Part shown: piece by piece, positions 42,855-51,349 of the stretch
Position numbering within the stretch: position 1 is the first letter of the stretch
Layout: every line of letters starts with the position of its first letter
Assembly: GCA_046297835.1 (NCBI GenBank)
Contig: JBKBHI010000007.1
Location: forward strand, 62,001-126,000
Origin: CAMAVH01 sp046297835
GTDB lineage: Bacteria; Pseudomonadota; Alphaproteobacteria; SMXQ01
Reading direction: 5' to 3'
DNA length: 64,000 bases
The notes under the pieces: generated by a model
The model's input: the letters and a program-made list of their open reading frames with translations, nothing else
What the model was told of the DNA's origin: nothing
The model's database searches: none
Position numbers and translations under genes: made by a program

Positions 42855-45560
42855 TTAGGAGAGCTGGCCGTGGCACTGCTTGTATTTCTTGCCCGACCCG
42901 CAGGGGCAGGGGGCGTTGCGCTGCACCTTGCCCCAGGTCGCCGGATCGTTCTGGTCGAAGGCGCGGCGCGGCGCGGCGGCGCGGCCGTCGTCGGCGGGCG
43001 CGTCGCCCCCCATCCCAAGGGCGGGATCGACCCGTGTTTCATGCATCTCGCGCGGGCCCTGCGGCATCGGCACGTCGGACGGCTGGTTGATCTGCAATTC
43101 GATGGTGCAGAGCACCGAAGTGACGTTCTCGCGCAGCTGGTCGAGCATCTTCTCGAACAGCGAGAAGGCTTCGCTTTTGTATTCGTTGAGCGGGTCGCGC
43201 TGGGCGTAGGAGCGCAGGCCGATGCCCTGGCGCAGATGGTCCAGCGTCAGCAGGTGGTCCTTCCAGGTCTGGTCAAGCACCTGCAAGAGCAGGCTCTTTT
43301 CGACCATCCGCATCACTTCCGGCGAATAGCGGACGGCCTTCTCGGCCATCTTGCGGTCGGCGGCGTCGGTGATGCGGGCGCGGATCTCCGGATCGGCGAT
43401 GCCTTCCTCCTTGGCCCAGTCCTGCACCGGCAGGTCGAGGCCGAGCAGGCGCCGGCATTCCTCGTGCAGCAGGGCGACGTCCCACTGCTCGGGATAGGCT
43501 TTCTCGGGGATGGCGCGCGAGACCATGTTCTCGATGACCTCGTGGCGCATGTCCGTCACCATGCCGGAGACGTCGTCGCCGCGCATCAGCTCGATGCGCT
43601 GCTCGTAGATGACCTTGCGCTGGTCGTTCATGACGTCGTCGTATTTCAGCAGGTTCTTGCGCGCCTCGAAGTTGTGCGCCTCGACCTTCTGCTGCGCCTT
43701 TTCCAGCGCCTTGTTGATCCACGGATGGATGATGGCTTCGCCTTCCTCCAGGCCGAGGCGCTGCAGCATCGAATCCATGCGTTCGGAGCCGAAGATGCGC
43801 ATCAGGTCGTCCTGCAGCGACAGGAAGAACTTGGACGCGCCGGGGTCGCCCTGGCGGCCGGAACGGCCGCGCAGCTGGTTATCGATGCGCCGGCTCTCGT
43901 GGCGCTCGGAGGCGATGACATAGAGGCCGCCGGCTTCCAGGGCGAGCTTCTTGCCTTCGGCGATCTCGGCCTTGATCTGCTCGATGCGGCGGGCGCGCTC
44001 GGCCTCGTCGGTCACGCTGGCCAGTTCAGACTTCACGCGCAGGTCGAGGTTGCCGCCGAGCTGGATGTCAGTGCCGCGGCCGGCCATGTTGGTGGCGATC
44101 GTCACCGCGCCGGGGCGGCCGGCCTGGGCGATGATCTGGGCTTCCTGCTCGTGGTAGCGCGCGTTGAGCACGTTGTGCGGGATGCCGCGCTTCTTGAGCA
44201 ACTCGGAGATCAGCTCCGACTTCTCGATGCTGGTGGTGCCGACGAGCACCGGCTGGCCGCGCTTCTGGCACTCCTCGATCTGCTTGGACACCGCCTCGTA
44301 TTTCTCGGCGGCGGTGCGGTAGACCTCGTCGTGGTGGTCGATGCGCGAGATTTTCAGGTTGGTCGGGATCGAGGTGACGCCGAGCTTGTAGATGTCCTCG
44401 AATTCCGCCGCTTCGGTCGAAGCCGTGCCGGTCATGCCGGCGAGCTTGGGATACATGCGGAAGAAATTCTGGAAGGTGATCGAGGCCAGGGTCTGGTTCT
44501 CGTTCTGCACCGTGACGTTTTCCTTGGCTTCCAGCGCTTGGTGCAAGCCTTCGGAATAGCGGCGGCCTTCCATGGCGCGCCCGGTGAACTCGTCGACGAT
44601 CAGGATCTTGTCGTCCTTCACCATGTAGTCGCGGTCGCGCACGAACAGCTTGTGCGCGCGCAGCGCCTGGTTGACGTGGTGGACGACGGAGACGTTCTCG
44701 AAATCGTAGAGGTCGCCGCGGATGATGCCGGCCTCGACGAGCAATTCCTCCATGTGCTGGATGCCCGCCTCGGTCAGCGCCACGGTGCGCTGCTTCTCGT
44801 CCTTCTCGTAATCGTCGGCGGCGAGCTTGGGCATCAGCGCGTCGACCTTGCGGTAGAGCTCCGAGGAATCCTCGGCCGGGCCGGAGATGATGAGCGGCGT
44901 GCGCGCCTCGTCGATCAGGATCGAATCGACTTCGTCGACGATGGCGTAGTTGAAGGGCCGGTGGACCATCTCCTCCAGCCGGTACTTCATGTTGTCGCGC
45001 AGGTAGTCGAAACCGAGCTCGTTGTTGGTGCCGTAAGTGACGTCGCAACCATAGGCGATGCGGCGCTCGAAATCGTCGAGACCATGCACGATGCAGCCGA
45101 CTGTGAGCCCCAAAAACTCGTAGATGCGGCCCATCCATTCGGCGTCGCGGCTGGCCAGGTAGTCGTTGACCGTGACGACATGGACGCCTTTGCCGGCGAG
45201 CGCGTTGAGATAGACGGGCAGGGTGGCGACCAGGGTCTTGCCTTCGCCGGTCGCCATTTCGGCGATCTTGCCGTTGTGCAGGGTGATGCCGCCCATCATC
45301 TGCACGTCGAAATGGCGCTGGCCGAGCACGCGCTTGGCCGCCTCGCGCACGGTGGCGAAGGCTTCGGGCAGCAGGTCGTCGAGCGTCTCGCCTTTGGCCA
45401 GCCGCTCCTTGAACCAGCCGGTGCGCGCCTTGAGTTCCTCGTCGGACAGCGTGACGAGACCGGGCTCGAGAGCCGCGATCTCGGCCACGGTCTTTTCCAT
45501 GCGCCGCACGAGGCGCTCGTTGACGTTGCCGATGAATTTGCGGGCGATGGCGCCGAACAT
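42855..45560 (-). CDS. secA: Preprotein translocase ATPase SecA
   Basis: The 901-residue motor begins MFGAIARKFIGNVNERLVRR at the ATG preceded by GAGG; the frame is open 79 codons further upstream but that part overlaps the promoter. It contains MATGEGKTLVATLPVYLNAL (Walker A), IVDEVDSILIDEA (Walker B), the preprotein cross-linking domain, GRSGRQGDPG, and a C-terminal zinc motif CPCGSGKKYKQCHG for SecB and lipid contact. It drives post-translational export through SecYEG. A good promoter lies at 45693-45721, leaving a leader of about 125 nt. Confidence 0.98.
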   Translation of the reverse strand: MFGAIARKFIGNVNERLVRRMEKTVAEIAALEPGLVTLSDEELKARTGWFKERLAKGETLDDLLPEAFATVREAAKRVLGQRHFDVQMMGGITLHNGKIAEMATGEGKTLVATLPVYLNALAGKGVHVVTVNDYLASRDAEWMGRIYEFLGLTVGCIVHGLDDFERRIAYGCDVTYGTNNELGFDYLRDNMKYRLEEMVHRPFNYAIVDEVDSILIDEARTPLIISGPAEDSSELYRKVDALMPKLAADDYEKDEKQRTVALTEAGIQHMEELLVEAGIIRGDLYDFENVSVVHHVNQALRAHKLFVRDRDYMVKDDKILIVDEFTGRAMEGRRYSEGLHQALEAKENVTVQNENQTLASITFQNFFRMYPKLAGMTGTASTEAAEFEDIYKLGVTSIPTNLKISRIDHHDEVYRTAAEKYEAVSKQIEECQKRGQPVLVGTTSIEKSELISELLKKRGIPHNVLNARYHEQEAQIIAQAGRPGAVTIATNMAGRGTDIQLGGNLDLRVKSELASVTDEAERARRIEQIKAEIAEGKKLALEAGGLYVIASERHESRRIDNQLRGRSGRQGDPGASKFFLSLQDDLMRIFGSERMDSMLQRLGLEEGEAIIHPWINKALEKAQQKVEAHNFEARKNLLKYDDVMNDQRKVIYEQRIELMRGDDVSGMVTDMRHEVIENMVSRAIPEKAYPEQWDVALLHEECRRLLGLDLPVQDWAKEEGIADPEIRARITDAADRKMAEKAVRYSPEVMRMVEKSLLLQVLDQTWKDHLLTLDHLRQGIGLRSYAQRDPLNEYKSEAFSLFEKMLDQLRENVTSVLCTIELQINQPSDVPMPQGPREMHETRVDPALGMGGDAPADDGRAAAPRRAFDQNDPATWGKVQRNAPCPCGSGKKYKQCHGQLS

Positions 45561-45931
45561 GGACGGGACCTCTAAGCGGAGATGGCGATTCCCGCACGAC
45601 TCCGCGCCGGCGGGCGCCGCGAAGCCCGCGCACGGGGGGAATGACCTGAAAACGCGGGGAAAACCTGGGAATCCTGCGAAAGCGGCCCCTGACAGATAGA
45701 GAGCGGGGCGGTCCCTGTCAACGCCGGCTCTGGCGCGGCGTTCCCCGCGGCTTTCCTGGGGCGGCGGCATCTGGAGCGGGGCCTCGCGGGCCTTCACGCT
45801 CTTGTCACCGGGCGGTCGGCGGCGGCCGCCGCAAAGCCCCTTCGCGGCGGCGGAAACGCTCGTGTAGGATGCGCTCTGCCGCCGGCCGGCCTGTCGCCGC
45901 CGGCCCGCCTTTTTAAGGATGCTTCCCGACC
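45561..45931. other. 371-bp divergent intergenic region secA/ppiC
   Basis: No gene is supported here. It holds the secA promoter (45693-45721 on the - strand) with its 125-nt leader, and on the + side a possible -10 TAGGAT (45865-45870) for ppiC, without a convincing -35. The stretch 45878-45915 has two direct GCCGCCGGCC copies ending in TTTTT just before an AAGGA ribosome-binding site. Confidence 0.7.
45693..45721 (-). promoter_or_regulatory. Sigma-70 promoter of secA
   Basis: On the - strand a perfect TTGACA (45721-45716) is followed after exactly 17 bp by TATCTG (45698-45693), a 4/6 match. Transcription would begin near 45686. Confidence 0.65.
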
Positions 45932-46801
45932 ATGATGCACGTTTCCCGCGCGGCCCGCGCCGGCTCCGCCCTCTTCGCCGCCGCCTTGACCTTGACCTGC
46001 CTGTCCGGCCTCGCGCTCGGTCAGGCCAAGCCGCCGGCTGGGGCCGCGGCCGATCCGGTGGTCGCCCGCGTCGACGGCCAGCCGATCCTGCGCTCCGAAG
46101 TGTTGGCGGCGGTCGACAGCCTGCCGCCGCAATTTCGCGCCATGCCGCTCGAGGCGATCTTCCCGGCCGTGGTCGGCCAGCTGATCGACCGCAAGCTGGT
46201 GGTCGCCCAGGCGCGCAAGGAGAAACTGGAGAACGACCCGGACTTCAAGAAGCGCATGGCCGAGGTGCAGGAGCGCGTGCTGGAGCAGGTCTTTATCACC
46301 AAGAAGATCGACGCCGAGCTGACCGAGGCGGCGCTGAAGCGCGAATACGACAAGACGCCGGGCGAGCACAAGGTCCGCGCGCGGCACATTCTGGTCAAGA
46401 CGCGCGAGGAAGCGGTGCAGGTGATCCGCGACATTTCCGGGGGCCAAAAGTTCGAAGACGTTGCGGCCAAGAAGTCGCTCGATCCGTCGGGCCAGCAGGG
46501 CGGCGACCTCGGCTTTTTCTCCAAGGACCAGATGGTCGAGCCGTTCGCCAACGCCGCCTTCGCCATGAAGAAGGGCGAGACGAGCCGCGCCCCGGTCGAG
46601 ACCCAGTTCGGCTGGCACGTCATCCGCGTCGACGAGATCGACCTCAACGCCAAGCAGAGTTTCGCCGAGGCGCGCGACGATCTGCGCGATCAGCTGAGCG
46701 ACGGCGTCGTCGGCAATCTGGTCGAGAAGCTGCGCGCCGGCGCCAAGATCGAGCGCTTCGCGCCCGACGGCAGTGCTCCGGCGCTTCAGGCGTTGCCGTA
46801 G
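45932..46801 (+). CDS. Parvulin-type peptidyl-prolyl isomerase (PpiC/SurA-like), exported
   Basis: The 289-residue product has a signal peptide (1-31), an N-terminal SurA-like chaperone segment with VARVDGQPILRSEV and LIDRKLVVAQA, then a parvulin domain from about 145 to 245: VRARHILVKTREEAVQVI, GQQGGDLGFFSKDQMVEPFANAAF and TQFGWHVIRVD. It should fold outer-membrane or periplasmic proteins. Divergent from secA, so export motor and periplasmic foldase share a control region. Confidence 0.93.
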   Translation: MMHVSRAARAGSALFAAALTLTCLSGLALGQAKPPAGAAADPVVARVDGQPILRSEVLAAVDSLPPQFRAMPLEAIFPAVVGQLIDRKLVVAQARKEKLENDPDFKKRMAEVQERVLEQVFITKKIDAELTEAALKREYDKTPGEHKVRARHILVKTREEAVQVIRDISGGQKFEDVAAKKSLDPSGQQGGDLGFFSKDQMVEPFANAAFAMKKGETSRAPVETQFGWHVIRVDEIDLNAKQSFAEARDDLRDQLSDGVVGNLVEKLRAGAKIERFAPDGSAPALQALP

Positions 46802-46863
46802 CGCCTGTCACGTCCCTGCAACGTTGCGGCGGGGCCGGCGATATCCTAAACCTGACTGCGCAT

Positions 46864-46890
46864 CCGCCGCCGGCTGATCTCCGGCGGCGG
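46864..46890 (+). terminator. Strong hairpin between ppiC and argJ
   Basis: CCGCCGCCGG (46864-46873), loop CTGATCT, CCGGCGGCGG (46881-46890): a perfect 10-bp GC stem. The following TCGTCCGTCT lacks a real U-tract, so it could be a weak terminator or an mRNA 3'-end stabiliser. Confidence 0.45.
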
Positions 46891-46929
46891 TCGTCCGTCT
46901 AAAGCCCCTCAGAGCCCATAGAGGTCCTC

Positions 46930-48180
46930 ATGGCCGCCAAAATCTCGCCCCTCGCGCCCGCCAAATTCCCCGATCTGCCCGCCGTCGCCGGCGTGCGTCT
47001 CGGCGTGGCGGAGGCCGGCGTGCGCTACAAGGGCCGCACCGACCTGATGGTCGCGGAACTGCCGGCCGGCACCACCGTCGCCGGCGCGCTGACGCGCTCG
47101 CTCAGCGCCTCCGCCCCGGTCGATTGGTGCCGCGCCGCGCTGAAAGGCGGCAAGGCGCGCGCCATCGTCGTCAATTCTGGCAACGCCAACGCCTTCACCG
47201 GCAAGGCCGGCGTGCAGGCCGTGACCGTCACCGCGAACGCGGCGGCGAAGGCGGTCGGCTGCAAGCCCAAGGAGGTCTTCATCGCCTCGACCGGCGTGAT
47301 CGGCGAGCCGTTGCCGGCCGAGAAGATCGCCGACGCTCTGCCCGCGCTGGTGAAGAAAAACCTCGCCGCGTCGTGGGAGCAGGCGGCCCGCGCGATCATG
47401 ACGACCGACACCTATCCCAAGGCCGTCTCGCGCGTCGCCAACATCGGCGGAGTCGACGTGACCATCGTCGGCATCATCAAAGGCTCAGGCATGATCGCGC
47501 CGAACATGGGCACCATGCTCGGCTTCCTCTTCACCGACGCCAAGATTCCCGCCAAGGTTCTGCAAGCCATGGTGAGCAAGGGCGTCGACAAGAGCTTCAA
47601 CTGCATCACGGTGGACAGCGACACCTCGACGAGCGACACGATCCTGCTCGCCGCGACCGGCCAGGCCAAGCACAAGGCGGTCAAGAGCGCCGCCGACGCG
47701 CATCTGCGCGACTTCAAGGCCAAGCTTAACGACGCCATGCTCGAACTCGCCCATCTCGTGGTGAAGGACGGCGAGGGCGCGACCAAATTCGTCGAAGTGC
47801 GCGTCACCGGCGCGGCCAGCGACAAGGCGGCCAAGGTCATCGGCCTCGCCATCGCCAATTCGCCCCTGGTCAAGACCGCCATCGCCGGCGCCGACGCCAA
47901 CTGGGGCCGCATCGTCGCCGCCGTCGGCAAGGCCGGCGAGAAGGCCGACCGCGACCGCATGACCGTCTCGGTCGGCGGCGTCATGATCACCGAGAAGGGC
48001 ATGGTGCGCCCCGGCTACGACGAAACGCCGGTCGCCGCCCATATGAAGGGCGAGAATATCCTGATCGAAGTCGATGTCGGCGTCCGCAACAAGGGCAAGG
48101 CGGCGAAAGGCAAGGCGACCGTCTGGACCTGCGACCTGACCCACGCCTATATCGATATCAACATCGGTTATCGCAGCTAA
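46930..48180 (+). CDS. argJ: Bifunctional ornithine acetyltransferase/N-acetylglutamate synthase
   Basis: The 416-residue protein matures by self-cleavage before a Thr: KGSGMIAPNMG194-T195MLGF, where Thr195 becomes the N-terminal nucleophile of the beta chain. Other ArgJ motifs are VNSGNANAFTGKAG, FIASTGVIGEPLP, and GADANWGRIVAAVGKAG. It recycles the acetyl group between N-acetylornithine and glutamate in arginine synthesis. GAGG precedes the ATG. It is followed 5 bp later by mutT. Confidence 0.97.
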   Translation: MAAKISPLAPAKFPDLPAVAGVRLGVAEAGVRYKGRTDLMVAELPAGTTVAGALTRSLSASAPVDWCRAALKGGKARAIVVNSGNANAFTGKAGVQAVTVTANAAAKAVGCKPKEVFIASTGVIGEPLPAEKIADALPALVKKNLAASWEQAARAIMTTDTYPKAVSRVANIGGVDVTIVGIIKGSGMIAPNMGTMLGFLFTDAKIPAKVLQAMVSKGVDKSFNCITVDSDTSTSDTILLAATGQAKHKAVKSAADAHLRDFKAKLNDAMLELAHLVVKDGEGATKFVEVRVTGAASDKAAKVIGLAIANSPLVKTAIAGADANWGRIVAAVGKAGEKADRDRMTVSVGGVMITEKGMVRPGYDETPVAAHMKGENILIEVDVGVRNKGKAAKGKATVWTCDLTHAYIDINIGYRS

Positions 48181-48185
48181 GGGCG

Positions 48186-48596
48186 ATGGCCGCGGAAAAG
48201 CCCACCATCCTCGTCGCCGCCGTCGCGCTGATCGACGGCGACGGGCGCATCCTCATCGCGCAGCGCCCCGAGGGTAAAAGCCTGGCCGGCCTGTGGGAAT
48301 TTCCCGGCGGCAAGGTCGAGCCGGGCGAGACGCCGGAAGCGGCCCTGGTGCGCGAATTGCGCGAGGAGCTCGGCATCGAGGTCGAGGAAGCCTGCCTCGG
48401 CCCCTTCACCTTCGCCTCGCACGCCTACGAAAAATTCCACCTCTTGATGCCGCTCTATCTCTGCCGCGTCTGGCAGGGCGCGCCGGAATCGCGCGAGGGC
48501 CAGGCGCTCAAATGGGTGCGCGTCCACCAGCTCGCCGACCATCCCATGCCGCCGGCCGACAAGCCGCTGGTGACGATGCTGCGGGATTTTCTGTAA
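48186..48596 (+). CDS. mutT: MutT-type Nudix pyrophosphohydrolase
   Basis: The 136-residue enzyme has a complete Nudix box at 42-64: G42-x5-E48-x7-R56-E57-L58-x-E60-E61-x-G63-I64. Its ALIDGDGRILIAQRPEGKSLAGLWEF context matches MutT, which removes 8-oxo-dGTP. It is 5 bp after argJ, the conserved alphaproteobacterial arrangement, and converges on the methyltransferase gene. Confidence 0.93.
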   Translation: MAAEKPTILVAAVALIDGDGRILIAQRPEGKSLAGLWEFPGGKVEPGETPEAALVRELREELGIEVEEACLGPFTFASHAYEKFHLLMPLYLCRVWQGAPESREGQALKWVRVHQLADHPMPPADKPLVTMLRDFL

Positions 48597-48612
48597 CGCC
48601 TGTGCGAAAGGC

Positions 48613-49524
48613 TCAAGGCTCCGCCTTGTCGCCCGCCGGCTGCTCGGTGCTGCCGAGCGCGTCGGCTAGGCGATGGGCGGCGCTGCCGGGGCGGAGCGGC
48701 TTCTGCTGGCTCTCGTGCGGCGTCCAGCCGCCGAGATAGAGCGTTTGGAATGTGACGGTCACGCGCCCGTCATCGTCGGCATATTCTTTCTGATAGAGCG
48801 CCGCCGCTTCGAGCAGCACTTGGCGGCGCGCGAACGTCTTGCGCCGCTCGGCCACCGCGTTGCTTTCGCCCATGCCGCGCAGTTCCTTCATCAGATCGAA
48901 GGCGTTGGCGTAGGAGACGGTGATGGTGTCGCTGTCGGCGACGGGCAGAGCGAAGCCGGCGCGGGTCAGCAGGTTTCCGGCGTCGCGAATGTCGGCCATC
49001 GGCGAGACGCGCGGCGACACGCCGCCCTCGACGCGCAATTCCGCGTCCATCAGGCAGCGGCGCAATTCGAACAGGCTGTCGCCGCCGAGCAGGCTGGCGA
49101 GGAAGAAGCCGTCGGGCTTGAGGGCGCGCCGCACCTGGGCGAGCGCGCCGGGCAGGTCGTTGACCCAATGGAGGCTGAGGTTGCTCACCGCCAGATCGAA
49201 GCTGGCCGGCGCGAAGGGCAGCAGCTCCTCGTCGGCGACGAGCCGCGCCGTGCCGCGCGCGTTGGCGAAGGTCATGGCCGGCGACAGGTCGCATTGCGCG
49301 ACGAGTTCTCCGCCTGCCGCGCCGAGCTGGTCGGCCATGAAGCCGTCATGCGCGCCGAGATCGAGCACGCGCGGGAAATCGCGGCGGATGTCGGCGATGC
49401 GCTCGCCGAGCCGCGCCCCCACTTCGCGCAGCAGGAAGTCGTGGCGCGCCAGGCGCGGCGCGGCGCGGTCGCGATGGCGGCGCACGGCGGCGCGGTCGAA
49501 CGGGCGTAAAACCTCATCACTCAT
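48613..49524 (-). CDS. SAM-dependent methyltransferase fold protein, NDUFAF5/BioC-like
   Basis: The 303-residue class I methyltransferase-fold protein has motif I RVLDLGAHDGFMADQL near 53, the acidic VADEELLPFAPASFDLAVSNLSLHWVNDLPG and the tail LYLGGWTPHESQQKPLRPGSA. This tail and its place beside comF and mutT are typical of alphaproteobacterial relatives of mitochondrial NDUFAF5, which hydroxylates an arginine of complex I subunit NDUFS7. BioC-like methylation is the alternative. No biotin genes adjoin it. Confidence 0.85.
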   Translation of the reverse strand: MSDEVLRPFDRAAVRRHRDRAAPRLARHDFLLREVGARLGERIADIRRDFPRVLDLGAHDGFMADQLGAAGGELVAQCDLSPAMTFANARGTARLVADEELLPFAPASFDLAVSNLSLHWVNDLPGALAQVRRALKPDGFFLASLLGGDSLFELRRCLMDAELRVEGGVSPRVSPMADIRDAGNLLTRAGFALPVADSDTITVSYANAFDLMKELRGMGESNAVAERRKTFARRQVLLEAAALYQKEYADDDGRVTVTFQTLYLGGWTPHESQQKPLRPGSAAHRLADALGSTEQPAGDKAEP

Positions 49525-49587
49525 GGCGGTTTTATCGCATATCGCCGGCTCCGTTGACAGGCGCGGCGCGCGCGGTTCAGATGCGGC

Positions 49588-50403
49588 ATGTCGCTCGACG
49601 CGCCCGCCGCCCGCCGCAACATCTTTGCTGCCGTCCTGAATTCCTCGGGACGCATGGGACTAGTCTTTCGTTCGCTCGGCCGTTCCGGCCTCGACGCGCT
49701 CTTGCCGCCGCAGTGCCTCGCCTGCGGCGAGATCGTCGGCGAGCCGGGGGCGCTGTGCGGGCCGTGCTGGGGCGAGCTGTCCTTCGTCGCCGCGCCGCTG
49801 TGCCGCGTCTGCGGCCGGCCATTCGAGATCGCCTCTGGCGAGGAGACCGGCGGGGACATGGTTTGCGGCGGTTGCCTCGCGCGGCCGCCGGATTATGCCG
49901 CCGCGCGCGCTGCGCTGATCTACGACGACGCCAGCCGCCGCCTGATTCTCGGCTTCAAGCGCGCCGACCGCACCCATGCCGCGCCGGCCTTCGCGCGATG
50001 GATGGCGCGCGCCGGGGCCGAGCTGCTGGCCGAGGCCGATATCGTCGCGCCAGTGCCGCTCCATTGGTCGCGGCTGCTGGCGCGGCGCTACAACCAGTCG
50101 GCGCTGCTCGCCAACGCGCTCGCCAAACTGGCGGGCAAGCGAGCGTTGCCCGATCTCTTGCGCCGCCGCCGGCGCACGCCGTCGCAAGGCGGCCTCGGGC
50201 GCGGCGCGCGCTTTCGCAACGTCGCGGGGGCGTTCGCCGTCGCGACGCGCCATCGCGCCGCGCTCGCCGGCCAGCGCGTTCTGCTGATCGACGACGTGCT
50301 GACCACCGGCGCGACAGTCGAAGCCTGCGCCAAGGTTCTGCGCCGCGCCGGCGCGGCTGGCGTCTCGGTGCTGACGCTGGCGCGGGTCTTACGGCCCGAA
50401 TGA
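49588..50403 (+). CDS. ComF family phosphoribosyltransferase-like protein
   Basis: The 271-residue protein has an N-terminal double zinc region: C43, C46, C57, C60 and C72, C75, C93, C96. A phosphoribosyltransferase domain follows with FKRADRT, PLHWSRLLARRYNQSALLA and the PRPP loop LLIDDVLTTGAT. ComF acts in natural transformation in some bacteria, as a helper of DNA uptake, but is also widespread in non-competent species. Divergent from the methyltransferase; its TGA overlaps the bluB ATG. Confidence 0.92.
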   Translation: MSLDAPAARRNIFAAVLNSSGRMGLVFRSLGRSGLDALLPPQCLACGEIVGEPGALCGPCWGELSFVAAPLCRVCGRPFEIASGEETGGDMVCGGCLARPPDYAAARAALIYDDASRRLILGFKRADRTHAAPAFARWMARAGAELLAEADIVAPVPLHWSRLLARRYNQSALLANALAKLAGKRALPDLLRRRRRTPSQGGLGRGARFRNVAGAFAVATRHRAALAGQRVLLIDDVLTTGATVEACAKVLRRAGAAGVSVLTLARVLRPE

Positions 50404-51056
50404 TGGAGATCCGCAGCGAGACCCCGCCGCTGTTCGATGACTCGTTTCGCGCGGCGTTCGAGGAATTGCTCGTCTGGCGGCGCGATGTGCGGCGTTTTAA
50501 GCGCGACCCTCTGCCGCCCGGCGAATTGGAGGCGCTGCTCGCCGCCGCGCATAAAGCGCCGTCGGTCGGCAACAGCCAGCCCTGGCGCTTCATGCTGGTC
50601 GAAAGCGAGAGCCGCCGCGCCGCGGTGCGCGCCGACTTCGCCGGGCGCAACGCCGAAGCGCTCGCCGGCTATGCCGGGGAGCGGGCCAGGCTTTATGCCG
50701 AACTGAAGCTGGCGGGGCTGGAGGACGCGCCGGTCCAGCTCGCCGTTTTCGCCGACCCCGAGAGCGCCGAGGGCCATGGCCTCGGCCGGCGCACCATGCC
50801 GGAAACCATGGAATATTCCGCCGTCGGGGCCGTTATCCTCTTGTGGCTGGCGGCGCGCGCCGCCGGGATCGGCGTCGGCTGGCTGTCGATCCTCGATCCG
50901 GCGACGGTCAGTCATGCATTAGATGCCCCTGACAAGTGGCGGCTGATCGCCTATCTCTGTATCGGCTATCCTGCCGAGGCGGCGGCGGTTCCCGAATTGG
51001 AGCGCGCCGGTTGGCAGGCGCGCGGCGATTGGCGCGACAAGCTCATCCAGCGTTGA
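50400..51056 (+). CDS. bluB: 5,6-dimethylbenzimidazole synthase
   Basis: The 218-residue flavoprotein belongs to the nitroreductase fold: RRDVRRFKRDPLPPGEL, KAPSVGNSQPWRFMLVES, and GVGWLSILDP are BluB-specific stretches. It cannibalises FMNH2 with O2 to make the lower ligand of B12, fitting the aerobic CobS/CobT at 27738-28736 and 25699-27741. The ATG overlaps the comF stop (ATGA), so the two are coupled. A bluB gene between comF and grxC is not the common arrangement and suggests insertion into a conserved gene run. Confidence 0.9.
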   Translation: MMEIRSETPPLFDDSFRAAFEELLVWRRDVRRFKRDPLPPGELEALLAAAHKAPSVGNSQPWRFMLVESESRRAAVRADFAGRNAEALAGYAGERARLYAELKLAGLEDAPVQLAVFADPESAEGHGLGRRTMPETMEYSAVGAVILLWLAARAAGIGVGWLSILDPATVSHALDAPDKWRLIAYLCIGYPAEAAAVPELERAGWQARGDWRDKLIQR

Positions 51057-51073
51057 GGTTTGCGAGGATCATC

Positions 51074-51328
51074 ATGGCGAAGATCGAAATCTACACCACC
51101 CCGCTGTGCGGCTATTGCTCGCGCGCCAAGGCGCTGTTGCAGCGCAAGGGCGCGGCCTTCGAGGAGACCGACATCACCATGGTGCCGGGCGCTCGCGACA
51201 TCATGATCCAGCGCGCCGGCGGCCTGCGCACGGTGCCGCAGATCTTCATCGACGGAAAGCACGTCGGCGGCTCGGACGATCTGCAATTGCTCGAGCGCAA
51301 CGGCCAGCTCGATCCGCTGCTTGCCTAG
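51074..51328 (+). CDS. grxC: Glutaredoxin 3
   Basis: An 84-residue glutaredoxin with the dithiol site C12-G-Y-C15 in YTTPLCGYC, the TVP cis-proline loop (LRTVPQIFIDG) and the GGSDDL glutathione-binding turn. It reduces protein disulfides and glutathione mixed disulfides in the cytoplasm. GAGG is six bases before the ATG. It precedes the nitrilase-family gene by 21 bp. Confidence 0.95.
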   Translation: MAKIEIYTTPLCGYCSRAKALLQRKGAAFEETDITMVPGARDIMIQRAGGLRTVPQIFIDGKHVGGSDDLQLLERNGQLDPLLA

Positions 51329-51349
51329 CGCCGCCGCGCCGGGGGACGC

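Noticed and set aside
42705..45575. 956-codon open frame on the + strand
   Set aside because: Entirely antisense to secA, whose motifs are complete. The Ala/Leu/His/Asp-rich translation has no recognisable fold.
49588..50403. Natural competence locus
   Set aside because: ComF occurs alone in a conserved housekeeping run; no comEC, dprA or pilus genes are in the window.
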